DNA of 64,000 nt from Paenibacillus herberti (GCF_002233675.1 NZ_NMUQ01000003.1:290477-354476); one strand, 5' to 3'; positions 1 through 8,594 are shown, numbered from the stretch's first letter. Program-made: numbers and translations. Notes: a model not told the origin generated them from the sequence alone.

Positions 1-58
1 CGCCCTTCACCAGCTAGTTGTTATCTGGTGGAGGACGTTTTGGTATACAACACAGCAC
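1..58. other. Window edge, no gene seen
   Basis: Short stretch beyond the 3' end of the reverse-strand acetyltransferase gene. It holds one inverted repeat, CACCAG (9-14) against CTGGTG (25-30). No T-run follows on either strand, so it is not called a terminator. Confidence 0.4.
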
Positions 59-1414
59 TCAAATATAACTCAATCCAGCTGTATATGGAAAAGGCAGTGG
101 AAAGAAATCACGGAGCAGCTCGGCCTGCGATTCGCTGAATGGAAGCAGGCGATTGTCCGCCTTGATCCCCGAACCGGTGAGCTTGGCCGTAGAAGATGCA
201 GAGCTTGAGCTTGTCCCGGCCATTTCCGGAAGATGCCCAGATGGAGCTGGAGATCTAGAGCTCGTCCCGGCCATTGTGGGCAACAGCTCGGCTCGTTGTT
301 CCAAGGCCATCTTGCGTACAAAGGCATCCGGGCCGTCGTCCGGCTCCGCATCCGGGCCGTCAAACAGCAGCAGGGCCCAAGCGCGAGAGCTGAGCGGAAT
401 CAACTCATCGCCTAGACGGAGTGCGTATTCCTCGTCCGATAGACGTTTTATGCCCCATGAGGGCATGACTCGTCCTGCTGTTGCGGCTGCCGCCTCAAAG
501 TAGGGCTCCAATTGCTCCCATAACAACGGCAAATTCATAATTCGCACCGTGCCCTGATTGTGGCTGCTTGTATAAGGATGCCCGTCCAGCAGCTTCATCA
601 TGCGGCGCTCGTGGGAGGCCGCGAACAACAGCATGGAGGAGAGCTGCATCCTTGTCATCGCTTCCTGAATCAGCGGCAATGCGACGGCGGCCTTGCCGCC
701 CCACTCGACGATGAAGGGCTCCAGGTCGGAATCCGCAGGAATCGGGCCGGAGGCGATAACGGCGTAGGCTTCCAGTTGTCCGTTCTTTTCCGCGACAAAA
801 ACATCATGATGGAATCGATACATGGCGGCTACAGCCTCGCTGTGCAACTCCTGCGCCAAATCCGCGATGCTGCGACGGTATCCCGCTGGTTTACTGTTGG
901 CAAGCGCTTGAAGACGGAACCAGTCGCTCGGCTCCAGTTTGCGGGCGGTCATGCCGGATGGCATGTTCGACTTGTGGGGAATTCGATAACGGCGCACCGA
1001 GCCGAAGGCAAAACAACCGTTGCGACGGTACAGGGAACGTGTACCGGAGATGAGCATGAGCGCCGCTCCCATCGCTTCTGCTTGATGGAAGGCTTCGTTT
1101 AGCAGGACGCTTGCATGCCCTTGTCCCCGATAATCGGGATGGGTGCAAACGGAGCCCAGGGCGCAGACGCTGAGCACCGCCTGTCCGATGAAAATTTGCT
1201 GCGGAACAAACCCGATGAATGAGACGAGCTGGCCCTCTTCGGTAATACCGAGGGACAACCCAATCGCAGGATCAAAAATGCGAGGGAAGCTGTCGCCCAT
1301 CGAGCTTTGCTCCCCATCACGGAAAACAAGATCGGCCAAGGCGACCGCTTCATCCAGCTCCTGCCGACTTAACCGCCGGCGCAGTTGTTTAAAACCGATC
1401 GAATTCGTATCCAC
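59..1414 (-). CDS. GNAT family N-acetyltransferase, Eis-like size
   Basis: Probable acetyl-CoA-dependent N-acetyltransferase of 451 residues, cytoplasmic. The N-terminal ~150 residues hold the GNAT fold, with the acetyl-CoA pyrophosphate-binding signature HPDYRGQGHAS near residue 92 followed by the helix LLNEAFHQAEAMG. The length and a long second half resemble the Eis/GNAT_9 group (two GNAT-like lobes and a C-terminal sterol-carrier-like part) rather than a ~170-residue single-domain enzyme. The segment around residues 350-420 is rich in Pro, Asp and Ser and looks like a flexible insertion. The substrate cannot be told from sequence. It is transcribed alone and diverges from the small gene at 1549. 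Confidence 0.8.
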   Translation of the reverse strand: MDTNSIGFKQLRRRLSRQELDEAVALADLVFRDGEQSSMGDSFPRIFDPAIGLSLGITEEGQLVSFIGFVPQQIFIGQAVLSVCALGSVCTHPDYRGQGHASVLLNEAFHQAEAMGAALMLISGTRSLYRRNGCFAFGSVRRYRIPHKSNMPSGMTARKLEPSDWFRLQALANSKPAGYRRSIADLAQELHSEAVAAMYRFHHDVFVAEKNGQLEAYAVIASGPIPADSDLEPFIVEWGGKAAVALPLIQEAMTRMQLSSMLLFAASHERRMMKLLDGHPYTSSHNQGTVRIMNLPLLWEQLEPYFEAAAATAGRVMPSWGIKRLSDEEYALRLGDELIPLSSRAWALLLFDGPDAEPDDGPDAFVRKMALEQRAELLPTMAGTSSRSPAPSGHLPEMAGTSSSSASSTAKLTGSGIKADNRLLPFSESQAELLRDFFPLPFPYTAGLSYI

Positions 1415-1548
1415 CTTGACTCTCCCCTTCTCTTAACAAATATTTCTCGCAGTAATGGTTGGTAGATTAACAGAAAAGGCACCTGTCCAATCGAAACATT
1501 GCTGTCTATCATATACTGTTCCATCCTCTAAGAAAGGAGGGGTTTTGC

Positions 1549-1980
1549 ATGCCAGAATTCCTCGATCTAAAGTCAAGTCAGAACGCCAGCTTTGCGAATT
1601 CCATCGCCATTCCAATTACGGCAATCAACACTGCTCAGCTTATCGCTCAACAAACGCTTGATCTGAGCGATGGAGAAGCAGGGGAAACACGAGTTGATTT
1701 CAGCGGCGTATGTGGAGTTCAGCTCGGAGTCTCGCAACCCGTCGCGACGATAACGATTTCGGTCGTTCGAGGCAATCTGCCTACCGATCCGCTCGTTTTC
1801 TCGGGAGCCCAGGCTCTCGACACCAGCTTGAGCGGACCCCAGTTAATCAATGTTACTGGCTCGGATTTCTTTGCACCGAACACGGTTCAGACCTATACTG
1901 CGTTTGTCTCGTCTTCGGCATTGGGTACTATCCGGGTAGGTCCTGAAAGCTTTTACTTTATCGGTACCTCCGACTCGTAA
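1549..1980 (+). CDS. Hypothetical 143-residue beta-rich protein
   Basis: Not recognised with confidence. The gene is well formed: AAAGGAGGGG lies 6-7 nt before the ATG and a strong hairpin terminator follows the stop. The product has no signal peptide or membrane segment. It is rich in Thr, Val, Ser and Ile in alternating patterns (ATITISVVRG, TYTAFVSSSALGTIRVG), which suggests an all-beta fold, and it has a single Cys. Short beta proteins of this kind occur among spore-surface and exosporium proteins of Bacillales; that link is an inference only. Confidence 0.6.
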   Translation: MPEFLDLKSSQNASFANSIAIPITAINTAQLIAQQTLDLSDGEAGETRVDFSGVCGVQLGVSQPVATITISVVRGNLPTDPLVFSGAQALDTSLSGPQLINVTGSDFFAPNTVQTYTAFVSSSALGTIRVGPESFYFIGTSDS

Positions 1981-1984
1981 TGGC

Positions 1985-2025
1985 AAAAAAGCGGTAAGCA
2001 GCCAATGGCTCTGACCGCTTTTTTT
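1985..2025. terminator. Bidirectional rho-independent terminator
   Basis: AAAAAAGCGGT pairs with ACCGCTTTTTT around an 18-19 nt loop. The A-run and T-run let it serve both the plus-strand gene ending at 1980 and, less ideally, the reverse-strand antiporter gene ending at 2047. Confidence 0.85.
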
Positions 2026-2046
2026 ATGAATTTGGAGGAATGAAAT

Positions 2047-3273
2047 TCATCTCGAAGTTTTCGGTGAGCGTCTCCGCTCATGACGCGCGTTGAAGCCGAA
2101 AATCGGATCCAGAATACGGAACACCAGCTTGCTCTCCTTTGTAAGCAGCGGCCCCAAAATGGCCAAAATGAGTACATACAGGGCAGCAAAGGGCTGGACA
2201 ATGGCGGCAAGACCGCCGGCCAGCGCCAGATTGGCCATGATGATGGAGAACTCGCCCCGGGCAACGATCGTCAGCCCAATCTTGGCTGAAGCATAGGGTG
2301 GGATTCCAGCGCTGCGTCCCGCCAGCATGCCGGCGATGAAGTTGCCGATCAGCGTTAGTACAACAGCGATAAGCGCCATCCATACGGCGCCGCCGAGCGC
2401 GGTTGGATCGATGGTCAGGCCGAACCCGAAGAAGAACAGCGCTCCGAAAAAGTCGCGGAAAGGCAAGATCAGCTTTTCGATTCGATGGGCATGATTCGTT
2501 TCGGCCAGCACAAGTCCAACGAGCAGAGCTCCGATTGCCTCGGCAACATGGATCGTTTCGGCAAAACCGGCAATCAGGAAAAGCGCTGCAAAAATGACGA
2601 GCAGAAACAGCTCATTGGAGCGAATATCGAGCCATCGATTAAGCAAAGGCACTATTTTGCGACCGACGATAAGCACGCCGAGCATGAAGAATAGGGCGAT
2701 TAATGCGGACAGGATGACACCGCCTACGCTGGAGGAAGAGCTCAGTACAAGCCCTGAGACGATGGAAATATACAGGGCGAGGAAAACATCCTCGAACATG
2801 ATGATGCCGAGAATCATCTCTGTTTCCTGATTGGCGGTCCGCTTGAGATCAACCAACACCTTGGCGACGATTGCGCTCGAGGATATGGTGGTGATGCCAG
2901 CGATGATGAGAACTTCTGCGAGCGGAAGGCCGGTCAGGAATCCGAACAGCAGCCCCAGCGTGAAATTAATGCCGATGTAGATGCTGCCGCCTACAGCAAT
3001 CGATTTACCGGACTTGATGAGGCGGCCAACTGAAAATTCAAGACCGAGGTACAACAGGAGGAAAAGCACGCCGATGCGGCCGAAAAAATCGATCAGCTCC
3101 GCGCTGTTAATAAAGCGAAAGTCTAGGTAGCCCCAATGGAACGCATGAGGTCCGACGGCCATTCCGACTAGGATGTAGAAGGGGATGACAGAAAATTTGA
3201 GCTTGATGGATAAAATACCAGCCAAAACGCAAAGCCCGATGGCGAGACCAATTTCCAGTACAATATGATCCAT
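2047..3273 (-). CDS. khtU: KhtU-like K+/H+ antiporter, CPA2 family
   Basis: Integral membrane cation/proton antiporter of 408 residues with about 11-12 hydrophobic segments covering nearly the whole chain and no cytoplasmic RCK domain of its own. Family signs are LLFLLYLGLEFSVGRL near residue 72, the ITTISSSAIVAKVL segment near residue 129 and the acidic helix IIMFEDVFLALYIS. It lies 3 nt downstream of an RCK_C-domain gene, which is the khtT-khtU arrangement in Bacillus, where KhtT gates KhtU-mediated potassium efflux in response to pH and c-di-AMP. The function follows from family and context. Confidence 0.85.
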   Translation of the reverse strand: MDHIVLEIGLAIGLCVLAGILSIKLKFSVIPFYILVGMAVGPHAFHWGYLDFRFINSAELIDFFGRIGVLFLLLYLGLEFSVGRLIKSGKSIAVGGSIYIGINFTLGLLFGFLTGLPLAEVLIIAGITTISSSAIVAKVLVDLKRTANQETEMILGIIMFEDVFLALYISIVSGLVLSSSSSVGGVILSALIALFFMLGVLIVGRKIVPLLNRWLDIRSNELFLLVIFAALFLIAGFAETIHVAEAIGALLVGLVLAETNHAHRIEKLILPFRDFFGALFFFGFGLTIDPTALGGAVWMALIAVVLTLIGNFIAGMLAGRSAGIPPYASAKIGLTIVARGEFSIIMANLALAGGLAAIVQPFAALYVLILAILGPLLTKESKLVFRILDPIFGFNARHERRRSPKTSR

Positions 3274-3276
3274 CGG

Positions 3277-3768
3277 TCATTCACATCCACTCTTTAGGAT
3301 GTCGCGGAACGCTTTTTGCTGGCTGCGTTCACCGGCTACAATTAGGAGAGCCTCCTCGGTCAGGACTAAATCTGGTCCGGGACTGATATGTTTGTGCCCG
3401 CCGCGCTCTACGACGGCCAGCACGCTTGCGCCGGAGCGCCTGCGCACATCAAGCTCACCGATGGAATGGTGCACACAACGATAACCAGGTTCGACGCGGT
3501 ACCATTCGATAATAAGATCGTCGAGTACCATCTCGATATTTTCCAAGGCTCGCGGTTTGTACTGCATGCCCCCTAGAATGGATGCCAGTAAACGCGCCTC
3601 GTCATCGTCAAGGGAGAACACAGGCTCGAAATCGTCGTCTTGATCCGTCTGCATGTAACATTCCCGTCGCCCGTCGTCATGCACAACGACGATCAGCACG
3701 TCGCCACCGCGAGAACTGATGCGGAATTTCTTGCCGATCCCCGGCAGGTGGGTTTCTCTGATGTCCAT
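3277..3768 (-). CDS. khtT: KhtT-like regulatory subunit with RCK_C domain
   Basis: Soluble 163-residue protein. Residues 1-75 form the small N-terminal domain (MDIRETHLPGIGKKF) typical of KhtT, and residues ~78-160 form a TrkA-C/RCK_C domain (EWYRVEPG, IGELDVRRRSGASVLAVVER, GPDLVLTEEALLIVAGE). RCK_C domains in KhtT and CpaA proteins bind nucleotides such as c-di-AMP. The gene has AGGAGG upstream (AGGAGGCAACATAG-ATG) and is the first gene of a two-gene operon with the antiporter. Confidence 0.85.
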   Translation of the reverse strand: MDIRETHLPGIGKKFRISSRGGDVLIVVVHDDGRRECYMQTDQDDDFEPVFSLDDDEARLLASILGGMQYKPRALENIEMVLDDLIIEWYRVEPGYRCVHHSIGELDVRRRSGASVLAVVERGGHKHISPGPDLVLTEEALLIVAGERSQQKAFRDILKSGCE

Positions 3769-3950
3769 CTATGTTGCCTCCTGTCAGTTGTTGAATCCGT
3801 CTTTAGCTTTAGGTTGCCTTAATGGGCCGAATCCAATCGTCGCCTGCCAAAAAAGTGCAGATTCAAAGCGCATGTCGGATAATTGAGCCTCCATGCAGGT
3901 TTTTGTAAGCTAATTACCCAATTTATATGTTCCCTAATCAGATCGGAATA
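3769..3950. promoter_or_regulatory. Leader of khtTU, promoter not resolved
   Basis: A 180-nt AT-rich gap that must hold the reverse-strand promoter for khtTU. No convincing -35/-10 pair could be chosen by eye, and no coding potential is seen. Confidence 0.3.
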
Positions 3951-3990
3951 GAAAAAGAGCCTCGTCCATGTTTTAAACGGACAAGGCTCT
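3951..3990 (-). terminator. Terminator of the M3 peptidase gene
   Basis: Read on the reverse strand, AGAGCCTTGTCC pairs with the GGACGAGGCTCT arm around TTTAAAACAT and is followed by CTTTTTC. It lies about 55 nt past the peptidase stop at 4046. Confidence 0.8.
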
Positions 3991-4045
3991 TGAAATTATG
4001 AAGTGCTGAAGAATGATGCAGAGTGATGCATGATGATAACGAGTG

Positions 4046-5743
4046 TTAGAGATTGCTGTCGTCGATGCCCTCCAGCCACTGGCTGATTTCGCCGATTACG
4101 CTGGTCACTGATCCCTCCTCGAATGGCGAGAGCAGCCCTGCGCTTGCGACGAGGGAGGTGAAGGATTGGCTGCCGCCAAGACGACATAGCGCGAGGTAAT
4201 TTTGCCAAGTCGTGTTGAAGTCTTCTCTGGACCGCTTCCAGAACTGGAAGGCGCATAGCTGGGCGAGTGTATAATCAATATAATAAAACGGAGCCTGGAA
4301 AATATGGCTCTGTTTCTGCCAAGCGCCGCCGCGCTCCAAATAATCATTGCCGTCGAAGCTGCGGAAAGGACGGTAAATTTTTTCGATCTCGCGCCATTGG
4401 GCTTTGCGCTCCGCTGGGGAAGCTTCCGGATTTTCGTATACAAAATGCTGGAATTCATCTACGGATACCCCGTAAGGGATGAAGCTCAGCGCCGAGGCCA
4501 AGTGGTCAAAGCGGTATTTGTCGGTATCCTCTTTGAAAAACAGCTCCATCCACGGCCAGGCAAGGAATTCCATGCTCATGGAATGAATCTCAGCCGCCTC
4601 CATCGTCGGCCATAAGTATTCTGGAATATCGAAGCCGCGGCTCATATACACCTGGAAGGCATGGCCCGCTTCATGGGTCAACACGTCGATGTCACCGGAG
4701 GTTCCGTTGAAGTTGGCAAAAATGAATGGAGATTCGTATTCGCTTATATACGTACAGTAACCCCCGCTCTCTTTGCCCCTTTTGCTGAGTAGATCCAGCA
4801 GTTCTCTATCGGACATGAATTTGAAAAACTCGTCCAGCTCCGGACTCATTTCACGATACATCTGGCGGCCCTGCTCCAAAATCCAGTCAGGATCGCCTTT
4901 TGGAGTGGCGTTGCCGCTCTTGAAGCTGAAGCCCTCGTCGTAGTAATTCAGCTTGTCCACACCGATACGCGCTTGCTGGCGCTCAGCGAGGCGGACAGCT
5001 ACTGGTACGATATGCTCGCGTACTTGGCGGCGGAAGTTCGCAACCATAGCGGCGTCGTAGTCTGTGCGGCCAAGCCGGTCATAGCCTAGCTGTACATAGT
5101 TTTCATAACCGAGCTTATGGGCAATTGTTGTACGTACTTTGACAAGCTCGTCGTAGATGCGGTCCAGCTCCGGCTCATTGCCAGCCATGAAGCCGTAAAG
5201 AGCCTCGCTTGAATCGCGGCGTACGTCCCGGTCGGTCGACTGGGTGTAGGGAGTCAGCTGGGAAAGCGTGCGCTCCTCGCCGTCAAACGGGATTTTGGCG
5301 GAGGCGATCAGCTGGCTATATTCGCTCCGCAGCTTGTTCTCAAGCTGCAGCTCCTCGATGATTTCGGGTTTAAATGTTTTGAGCGCAAGCTCGGCCGTGC
5401 GGAGAAGTTGGGTACCGTAGCGCTCCTCCAGTCCATCGCGGAAAGTGGATTCTGTAAGAGCACGATAATAATCGGTCACAAATTCCTGAAAGACGGGTCC
5501 GACTTCATCGGAAAAATCTTGTTCAGCCTTGTAGAACTCGTCGGTTGTATTTACAGAGTGGCGGATATATACGAGTTGGAACATCGTTTCAACTTCACTG
5601 CGCAGCTTGTTCACTGCGGCAATCACCTCAAGCTGTTCCTCCAGGCTGGAGGCGTTGCGAATCGCTGTTATTTTCTCCTTAAAGGCAGTTGCTACAGCTT
5701 CGCGGTCCGGTCTTTCGTAACGGTATTCGCTGAACTTCAACAT
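4046..5743 (-). CDS. M3 family oligoendopeptidase (PepF-like)
   Basis: Cytoplasmic zinc metallopeptidase of 565 residues that would trim short peptides. The thermolysin-like zinc motif HEAGHAF is present in DVLTHEAGHAFQVYMSRG, with the downstream metal-ligand region AAEIHSMSMEFLAWPWMELF. The size matches M3B oligoendopeptidases. The start at 5743 is preferred over an upstream in-frame ATG at 5776 because GAAAGAGGTG lies 5 nt before it and the product then begins MLKFSEYRYERPD, as is usual for this family. It is a single gene with its own terminator, transcribed away from the ribokinase gene. Confidence 0.9.
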   Translation of the reverse strand: MLKFSEYRYERPDREAVATAFKEKITAIRNASSLEEQLEVIAAVNKLRSEVETMFQLVYIRHSVNTTDEFYKAEQDFSDEVGPVFQEFVTDYYRALTESTFRDGLEERYGTQLLRTAELALKTFKPEIIEELQLENKLRSEYSQLIASAKIPFDGEERTLSQLTPYTQSTDRDVRRDSSEALYGFMAGNEPELDRIYDELVKVRTTIAHKLGYENYVQLGYDRLGRTDYDAAMVANFRRQVREHIVPVAVRLAERQQARIGVDKLNYYDEGFSFKSGNATPKGDPDWILEQGRQMYREMSPELDEFFKFMSDRELLDLLSKRGKESGGYCTYISEYESPFIFANFNGTSGDIDVLTHEAGHAFQVYMSRGFDIPEYLWPTMEAAEIHSMSMEFLAWPWMELFFKEDTDKYRFDHLASALSFIPYGVSVDEFQHFVYENPEASPAERKAQWREIEKIYRPFRSFDGNDYLERGGAWQKQSHIFQAPFYYIDYTLAQLCAFQFWKRSREDFNTTWQNYLALCRLGGSQSFTSLVASAGLLSPFEEGSVTSVIGEISQWLEGIDDSNL

Positions 5744-5935
5744 ATCGGCACCTCTTTCAGAAGGTAGGTATGCCATAATGGCTCTCTTATTATAGCGAAA
5801 GCTTTTGGAATATGGAGGAAAATTTAGTTATAACCGAATTGCCCGCCCTCTACTGAGGGGTTAAACTTATGCTATTGTATGAAAGTAGATCAAGCGGACG
5901 CAGTCTGTCTGCATATAGAGAGGGCGATTGGAACA

Positions 5936-6961
5936 GTGAGTCAACAAATGAAGGTGACGCTGCCCCGAGTAGCGGTAGCGGGTAGCTTGAATATGGATTT
6001 GGTCATTAGCATGGAGCGTATGCCAAAAGCAGGCGAAACGCTCAGCGGCAGCGCGCTGCACACATTGCCTGGCGGCAAAGGGGCAAATCAGGCAGCAGGC
6101 TGCGCCCGAATGGGTGCGGAGACGGCGATGATCGGCCGAGTCGGCCGGGATGCTTTTGGCGGCCAGCTGCTGGAGCAGATGCGCCGGATGGGCGTAAATA
6201 CAGCCGGGATTGGCGAACATGAAAGCGCTCCGACTGGCATCGCCTCCATTTACCATACTCGCGAGGATAACTGCATCGTCATCGTTGCTGGTGCCAACGG
6301 AGAATGTGATGAGAGCTGGATTGAAAGCAATCGTGATGCAATCGAGGAGGCACAAGTACTACTCGTACAGCTTGAAATTCCGCTGCCTGCTGTGCAGCGC
6401 TCCCTTGAAATTGCCCGCGCGGCCGGCGTTGTCACGGTGCTCAATCCGGCTCCGGCGCGTGAGCTGCCGCGTGAGCTGTTGGAGCTGGCGGATTACATCA
6501 CGCCGAATGAGACCGAGTTCGCCGAGCTGTCCGGAACGTCTGCGGAGACTGAGGCGGAGCTGCGCGAAACGATCTCCACGTGGCAATCACAGGTTGGCAG
6601 TCGCGTAATCGTTACGCGCGGCGGAGCTGGATGTTCTTTCCTCGGCGTCGACGGTCAATTGCTGACCGCTTCCGCACCGAAAGTGGAGGTCGTGGATACG
6701 ACCGGAGCCGGTGATACGCTGAACGCTGCGCTTTGCGTGAAGCTGGCGGAGCTGATTGGGGAGCGTGGCGAGCTACGCCAGGTGAATGAGGTTAGTTTGG
6801 GGGCAGCTCCAGTCGGAGACGCCGAGCTGCTGGAGTCGCTGCGCTTCGCCGTACAAGCGGCGTCCCTGGCGGTTACCCGCTTCGGCGCGCAGGACGGGCT
6901 TCCTTCGCGGGACGAGGTTGAGCAGGCTCTGGCCTTGGCGGCGGGGGCTTCGGGCGAGTAA
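5936..6961 (+). CDS. rbsK: Ribokinase, PfkB family
   Basis: Sugar kinase of about 341 residues that probably phosphorylates ribose at O5. Both PfkB signatures are visible: the substrate-side Gly-rich segment GSLNMDLV...PGGKGANQAAGCARMG and the ATP-site DTTGAGDTLNAAL with the catalytic Asp. The GTG at 5936 has GAGAGGG about 12 nt upstream; the ATG at 5948 is an alternative and the protein core begins just after it. An insertion after GAGDT (EVSLGAAPVGDAELLESL) makes it slightly longer than typical RbsK. No ribose transporter genes adjoin it, so the exact sugar is uncertain. Confidence 0.85.
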   Translation: MSQQMKVTLPRVAVAGSLNMDLVISMERMPKAGETLSGSALHTLPGGKGANQAAGCARMGAETAMIGRVGRDAFGGQLLEQMRRMGVNTAGIGEHESAPTGIASIYHTREDNCIVIVAGANGECDESWIESNRDAIEEAQVLLVQLEIPLPAVQRSLEIARAAGVVTVLNPAPARELPRELLELADYITPNETEFAELSGTSAETEAELRETISTWQSQVGSRVIVTRGGAGCSFLGVDGQLLTASAPKVEVVDTTGAGDTLNAALCVKLAELIGERGELRQVNEVSLGAAPVGDAELLESLRFAVQAASLAVTRFGAQDGLPSRDEVEQALALAAGASGE

Positions 6962-6978
6962 GCCAGAACTGCTAGTTA

Positions 6979-7127
6979 GCGCGTAAGCGAAGAGCGGATG
7001 TTGCTGGTTAGTGTGGTCAGCGAACGAAGAGCGGATGTTGCTCATTTGAGTGAGCAGCGAGCGAAGAGCGGATGTTGCTGTTTAGCTTGGGCAGCGAGCG
7101 AAAAGTGGATGTTGCTGTTTAGCTTGA
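6979..7127 (+). repeat. 37-bp tandem repeat, four copies
   Basis: Four copies of a unit with core GCGAAGAGCGGATGTTGCT begin at 6987, 7024, 7061 and 7098, an exact 37-bp step. Copy 4 differs (GCGAAAAGTGGATGTTGCT). The array lies between the ribokinase stop and its terminator, so it would be in the 3' untranslated part of that mRNA. No reading frame with a ribosome binding site runs through it. Confidence 0.9.
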
Positions 7128-7140
7128 TCTTGAGTAGTGG

Positions 7141-7170
7141 AGCGCCCCCGGGGGGCGCTTTTCTTGTTTC
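7141..7170 (+). terminator. Terminator after ribokinase and 37-bp array
   Basis: AGCGCCCC pairs with GGGGCGCT with almost no loop, followed by TTTTCTTGTTT. The GC-rich stem and T-run make it a good rho-independent terminator on the plus strand. Confidence 0.8.
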
Positions 7171-7195
7171 AGAACGATATAAAATTTGATGAATT

Positions 7196-8076
7196 GCTTC
7201 GAAAGCGGTCCCAACGAACAAAGTAAGTAGTCGAAGTTACTTGAACGCGCCGGAAGCGGCCTCAACGAACAAATCAAGTAGTCGAAGTTACTTGATCGCA
7301 CCGAAAGCGGCCTCAACGAACAAATCAAGTAGTCGAAGTTACTTGAACGCGCCGGAAGCGGCCCCAGTGCGCAAAGCAAGTAGTCGAAGTTACTTGAACG
7401 CGTCAAAAGCGGCCTCAACGATCAAATCAAGTAGTCGAAGTTACTTGAACGCGCCGGAAGCGGCTCCAACGATTAAAGTAAGTAGTCGAAGTTACTTGAA
7501 CGCGCCGGAAGCGGCTCCAACGATTAAAGTAAGTAGTCGAAGTTACTTGAACGCGCCGGAAGCGGCCTCAACGAACAAATCAAGTAGTCGAAGTTACTTG
7601 AACGCGCCGGAAGCGGCCTCAACGAACAAATCAAGTAGTCGAAGTTACTTGAACGCGCCGGAAGCGGCCTCAACGATCAAATCAAGTAGTCGAAGTTACT
7701 TGAACGCGCCGGAAGCGGCCTCAACGATCAAAGCAAGTAGTCGAAGTTACTTGAACGCGCCGGAAGCAGCTCCAACGATTAAAGTAAGTAGTCGAAGTTA
7801 CTTGAACGCGCCGGAAGCGGCCTCAACGATCAAATCAAGTAGTCGAAGTTACTTGAACGCGCCGGAAGCAGCTCCAACGATTAAAGTAAGTAGTCGAAGT
7901 TACTTGAACGCGCCGGAAGCGGCCTCAACGAACAAATCAAGTAGTCGAAGTTACTTGAACGCGTCAAAAGCGGCCTCAACGATCAAATCAAGTAGTCGAA
8001 GTTACTTGAACGCGCCGAAAGCCACTCCGATGAGCAAAGCAAGAAATCGAAGTTACTTGAACACGTCAAGTGATCG
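7196..8076 (+). repeat. 51-bp tandem array 1: 17 palindromic units
   Basis: Seventeen copies of (C/T)AAGTAGTCGAAGTTACTTG start at 7225 and recur every 51 bp without any indel to 8041, separated by 31-bp spacers that are near-identical (AACGCGCCGGAAGCGGCCTC plus a variable ACGAACAAAT, ACGATCAAAT or ACGATTAAAG end). The first spacer is partial and the last copy is degenerate. Because 51 is a multiple of three, a 286-codon frame stays open, but it has no ATG and no ribosome binding site, so it is treated as non-coding. As plus-strand RNA each unit folds as AAGUAG/UUACUU closed by U-G over a CGAA loop. Confidence 0.95.
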
Positions 8077-8156
8077 TACCACCAGTAAAGCGGGGAAGTA
8101 GACGAACAGATCGGACAACCAGATCGGACAACCAGCTTTAGCTTAGGTGAAACAAA
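8077..8156. other. Tail of array 1 with a 15-bp duplication
   Basis: Non-coding stretch holding two adjacent copies of the 15-bp unit AGATCGGACAACC(A) at about 8107-8135. It separates array 1 from the reverse-strand terminator. Confidence 0.5.
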
Positions 8157-8186
8157 CAAAAAAGCGCCCGGCCAAGGCCGAACGCT
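8157..8186 (-). terminator. Reverse-strand terminator
   Basis: On the reverse strand AGCGTTCGGCC and GGCCGGGCGCT pair through an 11-bp stem (two G-T pairs) and are followed by TTTTTTGTTTG. It shows that transcription comes from the right on the reverse strand, which supports the two small ORFs at 8252-8594. Confidence 0.85.
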
Positions 8187-8251
8187 ACTGCAGTTAGATT
8201 GGGAAAACAGTTGCATATTGTCCAAAGCTATACGTGGCTACAACTAATCCC

Positions 8252-8395
8252 CTACGATGACAGGGGGTACTTCTCATTTTCGATGAAGACTTGTGTAATG
8301 ATGCTCGCTGTAGAAAGCTTTCGTCTAAGCAGATCGCTTAGAAGGCCGCACTCAGTTAACTTGGTTTTTAATTCTTCACGAACAAGGACTGCCAT
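8252..8395 (-). CDS. Small ORF, 47 residues, unknown
   Basis: Reverse-strand ORF beginning MAVLVREELKTKLTECGLL and ending EKYPLSS. GGGAGAT lies about 10 nt and GAAGG immediately before the ATG. The product is helical with mixed charge and no membrane segment. It lies downstream of the 37-residue ORF at 8481 and 65 nt before a strong terminator, so it may be the second gene of a tiny operon. The family is not recognised; it could also be the rest of a decayed gene. Confidence 0.4.
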   Translation of the reverse strand: MAVLVREELKTKLTECGLLSDLLRRKLSTASIITQVFIENEKYPLSS

Positions 8396-8480
8396 CCTTC
8401 AATCATCTCCCTGGAGGGTTGACTGAATGCCTTCATGTTTATCTCGTTGCGAATTAGCTGAATTTCAAAAAGAAGCAACC

Positions 8481-8594
8481 TTATCGTTTGCGCTTATCTC
8501 GAGGTTTCGTATCAGGCATCGAAGGGATGAAGGAACTGCGCATAACGGCTCTGCGACGATCTTCGGTAGCTGCCAGCAACTGGTTCAAGTTCAT
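8481..8594 (-). CDS. Small ORF, 37 residues, unknown
   Basis: Reverse-strand ORF with an excellent AGGAGGTAAGGAAG-ATG start, coding for MNLNQLLAATEDRRRAVMRS followed by a Pro/Lys/Arg-rich end. It is strongly basic at the C-terminus (PRDKRKR). An AT-rich stretch (TTAATTAAT) just upstream could hold a promoter. It precedes the 47-residue ORF on the same strand. No homology is recognised; the ribosome binding site is the main evidence. Confidence 0.45.
   Translation of the reverse strand: MNLNQLLAATEDRRRAVMRSSFIPSMPDTKPRDKRKR

Noticed and set aside
560..1102. Plus-strand ORF inside the acetyltransferase gene
   Set aside because: Antisense shadow; no domain, no ribosome binding site, while the reverse frame has clear GNAT motifs.
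7196..8076. CRISPR array
   Set aside because: Spacers are near-identical to each other, the repeat is short, and no cas genes are in the window.
7241..8101. 286-codon repeat protein gene on the plus strand
   Set aside because: The frame is open because the unit is 51 bp; it begins at a TTG inside a repeat with no ribosome binding site, and other frames are open too.
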